Below, piece after piece: positions 30,535 through 33,683 of a DNA stretch of 33,683 nt. Where the stretch lies: positions 1-33,683 of the IMG/VR virus record IMGVR_UViG_3300042522_001973; one strand, 5' to 3'. Within the stretch, counting starts at the first letter, position 1; each line of letters opens with the position of its first letter. A model generated the notes under the pieces. That model searched no databases. It saw only the letters and a list, made by a program, of their open reading frames with translations, and had not been told where the DNA came from. Position numbers and translations under genes: made by a program. Source of the stretch: a virus.

Positions 30535-30831
30535 ATGAAAACATTTACAGAGTGGTTGCAAGAGGCCACAACAGTAGCGAAAGATAAGAAACAGTGTGTA
30601 CAAGGCGACCGACCCAGTGTTGGTGGTGCTTGCACTGGTGCTATTGCAAATGCAGGGATTGATGGCGTTCCAATGCCTGAAAGAGGACGCAAATTAAAAA
30701 AAGCTAAACTCAAGAAGGAAGCCATTGTTGTTGGACCTCAACCTCCCGGTGTTGGAGTTCAGGGTGGCAAATCTGATTTTGTTATTGCAGGCGCACCCAA
30801 ACGTAGGAAAAAAAGACGAAAAAAAGCATAA
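30535..30831 (+). CDS. Cys/Gly/Lys-rich predicted encapsidated protein B
   Basis: 98 residues, RBS AAAGGAGG. It begins M-K-T-F-T-E-W-L-Q-E/A, then C21-V-Q-G-D-R-P-S-V-G-G-A-C33, matching protein A position for position. A Lys-rich block (K-L-K-K-A-K-L-K-K) and a strongly basic end (K-R-R-K-K-R-R-K-K-A) flank a Gly/Pro segment. It lies 16 bases after protein A and arose by duplication. The chemistry (targeting peptide, basic tails) suits a protein packed with DNA; histone-like or delivered-effector roles are equally possible. Confidence 0.7.
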   Translation: MKTFTEWLQEATTVAKDKKQCVQGDRPSVGGACTGAIANAGIDGVPMPERGRKLKKAKLKKEAIVVGPQPPGVGVQGGKSDFVIAGAPKRRKKRRKKA

Positions 30832-30875
30832 TTGAAAATGGATTTAGCGGTTTTAGGAACTTTTTTGAGGGAGGA

Positions 30876-31289
30876 ATGGGAAACCCGGGTACTTTATACC
30901 CTCCCAATCAACAGCCCCAAGGTGGTGGCGTTCCTAAATCTATAAGTTGTGGGGGAAGTCCCGGGCCATGTCCCCCTCCCCCCAAAGTCACCGATATGAA
31001 ATTAGACAACAGTGGTTGTCTTGGTACTTCTGGTAGATGTGCTCCGATTAATGTTAAATTAGATATGAAAGGATGCGGGGGAGGTCCCGGGCCATGTCCT
31101 CCTACGCCTAGAGGTTGTTCGGGAGGTCCTTGTCCTACTACTCCTGCTGCTGGTACAGCCGTTACGGCTACAAATAGCACCATGGCAAGCCCTGATACTA
31201 CGCCAGCCAAAGAAGCACCCGGATTTTATAAAGCGCCCTTAGATAGCGGACAAAAGGGTGCTACACCGGTACAGAAGCTTAAAGTTTAA
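30876..31289 (+). CDS. Pro/Gly/Cys repeat protein
   Basis: 137 residues. Four Cys pairs form a repeat: C25-x6-C32, C48-x6-C55, C67-x6-C74 and C81-x4-C86, mostly with G-G-[SG]-P-G-P between and P-P after the second Cys, and M-K-L-D or K-L-D-M between units. It has no capsid targeting motif but shares G-G-S-P-G-P with protein A. It is probably extended or disulfide-stapled rather than globular. GAGGGAGG lies almost against the ATG, closer than usual. Its DNA is locally GC-rich, with two near-identical CCCGGGCCATGTCC segments 126 bp apart showing internal duplication. The stop shares bases with the convergent gene's stop (TTAA). Confidence 0.6.
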   Translation: MGNPGTLYPPNQQPQGGGVPKSISCGGSPGPCPPPPKVTDMKLDNSGCLGTSGRCAPINVKLDMKGCGGGPGPCPPTPRGCSGGPCPTTPAAGTAVTATNSTMASPDTTPAKEAPGFYKAPLDSGQKGATPVQKLKV

Positions 31290-31717
31290 ATTTTTATTGT
31301 CAAAAAGTGCAAACAGAAAATTGAATCTTCTGATCTGTAACCGCCTGTAATCATATTGAGTTGTAGGATGTTATTAGTATTAAGATTGCGCAATACAACA
31401 TCTACATAAATCATGCTTTTTTGTACAGATTTTATATTTTCTAGAATAGAATCTACTTCTTCGTCTGTGGTGGTTTTTTTACAGATAGTGATTTTGCAGA
31501 TGCCGGAATCTAGACTCCAGCCTTTTTGTTTGACTTGTGCGTATGAGTTATATGAGAAGTCAATTGTTTGATTATTTTTTTTGATTTCTACGGATTCAAC
31601 GACAAGTCCGTATAGATAGTTGGTTTTGTGCCAAAATTCTATTCTTTTATGGTGGGTTCGCTCATAAATACCTTTGGAATGTGGCCAATCTAGCCTCAAA
31701 GTTGGGTAAGTTTTCAT
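31286..31717 (-). CDS. Hypothetical protein
   Basis: 143 residues, RBS AAGGTGA. Beta-rich (Y-G-L-V-V-E-S-V-E-I-K-K-N-N) with a central helix (V-D-S-I-L-E-N-I-K-S-V) and the ending C-L-H-F-L-T-I-K-I. No catalytic motif or family is recognised. It is divergent from the C39-like peptidase with only 20 bp between the starts, in which the two Shine-Dalgarno sites sit on opposite strands side by side. Confidence 0.55.
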   Translation of the reverse strand: MKTYPTLRLDWPHSKGIYERTHHKRIEFWHKTNYLYGLVVESVEIKKNNQTIDFSYNSYAQVKQKGWSLDSGICKITICKKTTTDEEVDSILENIKSVQKSMIYVDVVLRNLNTNNILQLNMITGGYRSEDSIFCLHFLTIKI

Positions 31718-31737
31718 ATCATCACCTTGGGGGATCA

Positions 31738-32304
31738 GTGCGTAAGATTTATCGAAAACGACACAAGCCCGAATCGATAAAGATACATCTTCCGGAGGTT
31801 CAGCAAAAAACGCATTTTAGTTGTGCAGCAGCGGTAGTGCATTCGATTTGTAGTTATTGGGGATTAGGTTTGCCGTCTCATTATGATTATTTTCCCTATC
31901 TAGAAACTGATGAGAGTTATGGGACATTACCCAGCAAAATAGCGAAGTATTTAACATCTGTTGGTCTCACTGCGTGCATTAAGTATAATATGTCAATTAA
32001 AACTTTGTGTCAAGAGATTAACAAGGGAAGTCCTGTGATTCTTGCGTTGCAGGCTTGGGGTAATTTCAAGCATTACGACAAATTTGGTAGTGGGCATTAT
32101 TTAGTTGCGATTGGGTACGATGAGAAAAACATTTATTTCGAAGATCCTTGGTTGAATTGCAGCAGGGGTTTCATACCGAAAAATGAACTATTGAAGCGTT
32201 GGCATGACATGGATTACTTAGGTGTTACGCATGAGAAGATGGGGATTATAGTTTCCCACAAGAAAATTCCTGTTTATAGCAAGAGTGCTAGAAAGATTTG
32301 TTAA
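31738..32304 (+). CDS. C39-like cysteine peptidase
   Basis: 188 residues from GTG 31738 (GGGGGAT 5 bases before it); a longer frame from GTG 31681 would overlap the divergent gene. Papain-fold features of C39-type peptidases: Q23 and C29 (Q-Q-K-T-H-F-S-C-A-A-A-V-V), H120 (G-S-G-H-Y-L-V-A-I-G-Y) and D136 (I-Y-F-E-D-P-W). C39 enzymes usually cleave leader peptides after double-Gly sites during export by peptidase-containing ABC transporters; this one stands alone. No signal peptide or membrane span. It lies just past the three Cys/Gly proteins, but no canonical G-G leader cut is evident in them. Role unknown: virion protein processing, host target, or peptide maturation. Confidence 0.72.
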   Translation: MRKIYRKRHKPESIKIHLPEVQQKTHFSCAAAVVHSICSYWGLGLPSHYDYFPYLETDESYGTLPSKIAKYLTSVGLTACIKYNMSIKTLCQEINKGSPVILALQAWGNFKHYDKFGSGHYLVAIGYDEKNIYFEDPWLNCSRGFIPKNELLKRWHDMDYLGVTHEKMGIIVSHKKIPVYSKSARKIC

Positions 32305-32899
32305 ATTGTAATTTGTAATAAACTGGCAATCTGTGTGAAAATATTTTCATGAATTTTGCCAAGTTTGGTCCTGCGAATGAGATAATTTTGCTTCCTCCGA
32401 ACTTTTTAATTTCGCCATCTATTCCTAGGATTTGGAAGTAATTTTTAATTGCTTGCACAGAGGATTCAGACAAACGGCTGATTCTAAGTGATGCCGAATT
32501 TTTTTTGAATTCGCCTTTGTCCATAAACCAACAGGCAACGCCGTAATCTTGTAATTGGTCGAGCCATAATTCGGTAATATTTTTAGTATTATCTTTGTAG
32601 CAAAGATCGTAGAATTCATTCCAGCATGAGCAGCTTATGCTATTCCAGCGGAAGGAATCTTTATCTTGAACAAAAGATTTTGGCCTACTGAATCTTTGTA
32701 ATTCATGTGCTTTGCAACGAATCCAGATGCCATTTTTAGAAACGCTTTCTCGCATTTGGAAGTGAGGGTTTTTGGATTTTCTTGGTTTGATGATACTGCT
32801 ATTACCTAATAAGGTCCCTAGAATAACTTGTTTTTCTTTGTTTGCAAAAGTTAGTTGCCGTAAAGTCTCTCCATCAGCTTGCCAGTTATTAAGCATCAT
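32288..32899 (-). CDS. LAGLIDADG-type homing endonuclease, acidic residues lost
   Basis: 203 residues from ATG 32899 (GAGGTA in front). The two LAGLIDADG-type helices are recognisable as V-I-L-G-T-L-L-G-N-S-S and Y-G-V-A-C-W-F-M-D-K-G, with the family's usual trailing segments (H-F-Q-M-R-E-S, K-F-M-K-I-F). In active enzymes these read L-L-G-D-G and W-F-M-D-D-G; here the catalytic-position acids are Asn and Lys, so cleavage is probably lost. The frame is intact, hinting at another role such as DNA binding, or at recent decay. It overlaps the C39-like gene by 17 bases at the 3' ends and has a TATATATAT stretch before the start. Confidence 0.75.
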   Translation of the reverse strand: MMLNNWQADGETLRQLTFANKEKQVILGTLLGNSSIIKPRKSKNPHFQMRESVSKNGIWIRCKAHELQRFSRPKSFVQDKDSFRWNSISCSCWNEFYDLCYKDNTKNITELWLDQLQDYGVACWFMDKGEFKKNSASLRISRLSESSVQAIKNYFQILGIDGEIKKFGGSKIISFAGPNLAKFMKIFSHRLPVYYKLQFNKSF

Positions 32900-32936
32900 T
32901 ACCTCATAAGAAATATATATAAAGTTTAACAAAATT

Positions 32937-32982
32937 AAATACGCACCAAAGGTCTATATTTGCAGACATTTGGTGCGTATTT
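32937..32982 (-). terminator. Hairpin terminator after the papain-like gene
   Basis: A perfect 14-bp stem AAATACGCACCAAA (32937-32950) / complement 32969-32982, with an inner GTCT/AGAC pair around ATATTTGC. T-rich DNA follows on the minus strand. It lies 15 bases past the papain-like stop. The + side also has TTTTT, so it may stop both directions. Confidence 0.8.
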
Positions 32983-32996
32983 TTAAGTTAAAAAAA

Positions 32997-33683
32997 TTAA
33001 ATTTTCCAACGAAGTTTTCTGAGAGGGAATCCTTCTACGGCGCTGTAACAAAAGGAATCATCTTGTTTGAGCATTTTATCTATTACCGACCAGTGAGCAT
33101 AGAAACCGGCTGGGCTTGGTTCGCCGGGTCCAATATTGGAATTTCCCATGTATGTTCCCCAAGAGTTTAGGATAAATCCATGTTCTTCTTTGTTTATAGT
33201 AGCGTAGCCAATAATAGCCATTTGGTGTGCCCAAGAACCAGATGGTTTGCATACTCCATTTGCATCTCTTGAAGTTGTGAAACCTTGGTTGCTAGCAACT
33301 GATATACCATAGCCTTGAACCAATGATTTTTTTGCACTATTCCAATCTGAAATTTGCGTGGTGTATTTTACAGGATGTTCTTTTACTAGTGGTTCTAAAT
33401 CATTAGGAACACCTGCAGCGCCCCATTGGCGGCACAATGATTCAGAGTATTTTTCTAGATTATATTTTCCATTTAGAAAAGTTCCTCTGTTAAGAATTCC
33501 ATATTTTCTAACGAAATCAGCACCCCAAGCGCCGATACTTCCGTCGCCTCGGCCTAATTGTCCTTTGCCTATTTCAACTCTGCTTCCTCCATAAACTATT
33601 TCTTGAACTAGGGGTTTGAATTCTTCTGCTTGTCCTTGAGCGATTTCTGCGCACATTGTATATTCTATGGCTGAACAGCAGCC
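32997..33683 (-). CDS. Papain-like (C1) cysteine peptidase, N-terminus beyond right edge
   Basis: At least 228 residues; the frame is open to the window end. Papain family features near the C-terminus: G-S-W-A-H-Q-M-A-I-I-G-Y (catalytic His) and H-G-F-I-L-N-S-W-G-T (catalytic Asn in N-S-W-G). The first visible residues G-C-C-S-A-I may include the catalytic Cys, but the start lies outside. Any signal or propeptide is also outside. Phage papain-like proteins are uncommon; a role in host lysis, virion maturation or attack on host protein is possible. It is the third peptidase fold in the window besides the prohead protease. Confidence 0.78.
   Translation of the reverse strand, partial: GCCSAIEYTMCAEIAQGQAEEFKPLVQEIVYGGSRVEIGKGQLGRGDGSIGAWGADFVRKYGILNRGTFLNGKYNLEKYSESLCRQWGAAGVPNDLEPLVKEHPVKYTTQISDWNSAKKSLVQGYGISVASNQGFTTSRDANGVCKPSGSWAHQMAIIGYATINKEEHGFILNSWGTYMGNSNIGPGEPSPAGFYAHWSVIDKMLKQDDSFCYSAVEGFPLRKLRWKI

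Noticed and set aside
30255-30831. Reading proteins A and B as RiPP/bacteriocin precursors
   Set aside because: Their leaders match the T4 targeting peptide seen at three unrelated loci, no canonical double-Gly leader is present, and the Lys-rich bodies are unlike typical precursors.
30838-30945. Short frame M-D-L-A-V-L-G-T-F-L overlapping the Cys-repeat gene
   Set aside because: No RBS, reads out of frame across a better supported gene and has no recognisable motif.
1-33683. CRISPR array, insertion sequence, integrase or lysogeny genes
   Set aside because: No regularly spaced repeats, no transposase or recombinase motifs and no phage repressor were seen on either strand.
1-33683. Alternative genetic code
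   Set aside because: Core genes such as terminase, portal, protease and capsid are full length with TAA, TAG and TGA all serving as stops.

Overview
The window is a piece of a tailed double-stranded DNA phage (Caudoviricetes) with a T4-like (myovirus-type) head module. Large terminase, portal, prohead protease, scaffold and major capsid protein follow one another in the T4 gp17-20-21-22-23 order between about 12.9 and 24.4 kb. By eye the DNA is AT-rich, uses the standard code, and is packed almost edge to edge with genes. I see no ribosomal or housekeeping genes and nothing that names the host. Bacterial Shine-Dalgarno sites (AGGAG, GAGG) precede many starts.

Layout. 1-5.4 kb: a small leftward pair at the edge, then a rightward run with a probable virion protein, a GT9-type glycosyltransferase, an actin-like ATPase and a tandem DUF5659-like protein. 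5.4-8.0 kb: a leftward TOPRIM primase divergent from a RecB/Cas4-like PD-(D/E)XK nuclease. 8.0-12.8 kb: virion-type proteins, a hyperacidic protein, a zinc metallopeptidase with a Cys-rich tail, and a ferritin-like protein. 12.9-24.4 kb: the head module; the portal carries an in-frame intein. 24.4-26.6 kb: a terminator, a PD-(D/E)XK homing-type endonuclease, tRNA-Gly(UCC), an HNH endonuclease, a DUF6428-like protein and a candidate structured RNA. 26.6-30.2 kb: a leftward run of small accessory genes (lone ABC-exporter membrane domain, tiny membrane proteins, Ea22-like protein, deaminase-fold protein). 30.2-33.7 kb: three small Cys/Gly/Lys-rich proteins, a C39-like cysteine peptidase, a LAGLIDADG-type protein with both acidic residues lost, and a papain-like peptidase running off the right edge.

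Two patterns tie the window together. First, five otherwise different proteins (8502 +, 19300 -, 29704 -, 30255 +, 30535 +) begin with M-[KRN]-x-F-x-[ED]-[WFY]-[LV], close to the T4 internal-protein capsid targeting sequence MKTYQEFIAE. The phage also encodes the gp21-type protease that would trim it, so these are the best candidates for a set of proteins packed in the capsid and delivered with the DNA. Two of them are Lys-rich tandem paralogues with a conserved C-V-Q-G-D-x-P-x(3)-G-A-C motif. Second, transcription units alternate strand every one to a few genes. Convergent pairs share or abut their stop codons, and divergent starts are separated by about 20-140 bp of AT-rich DNA, often with a TATAATA-like element.

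The capsid targeting family with its Cys/Gly/Lys proteins, the ferritin-like protein, the three unrelated peptidases and the kissing-loop RNA candidate are the parts most likely to be new. All functional assignments come from reading motifs; no database search was run.
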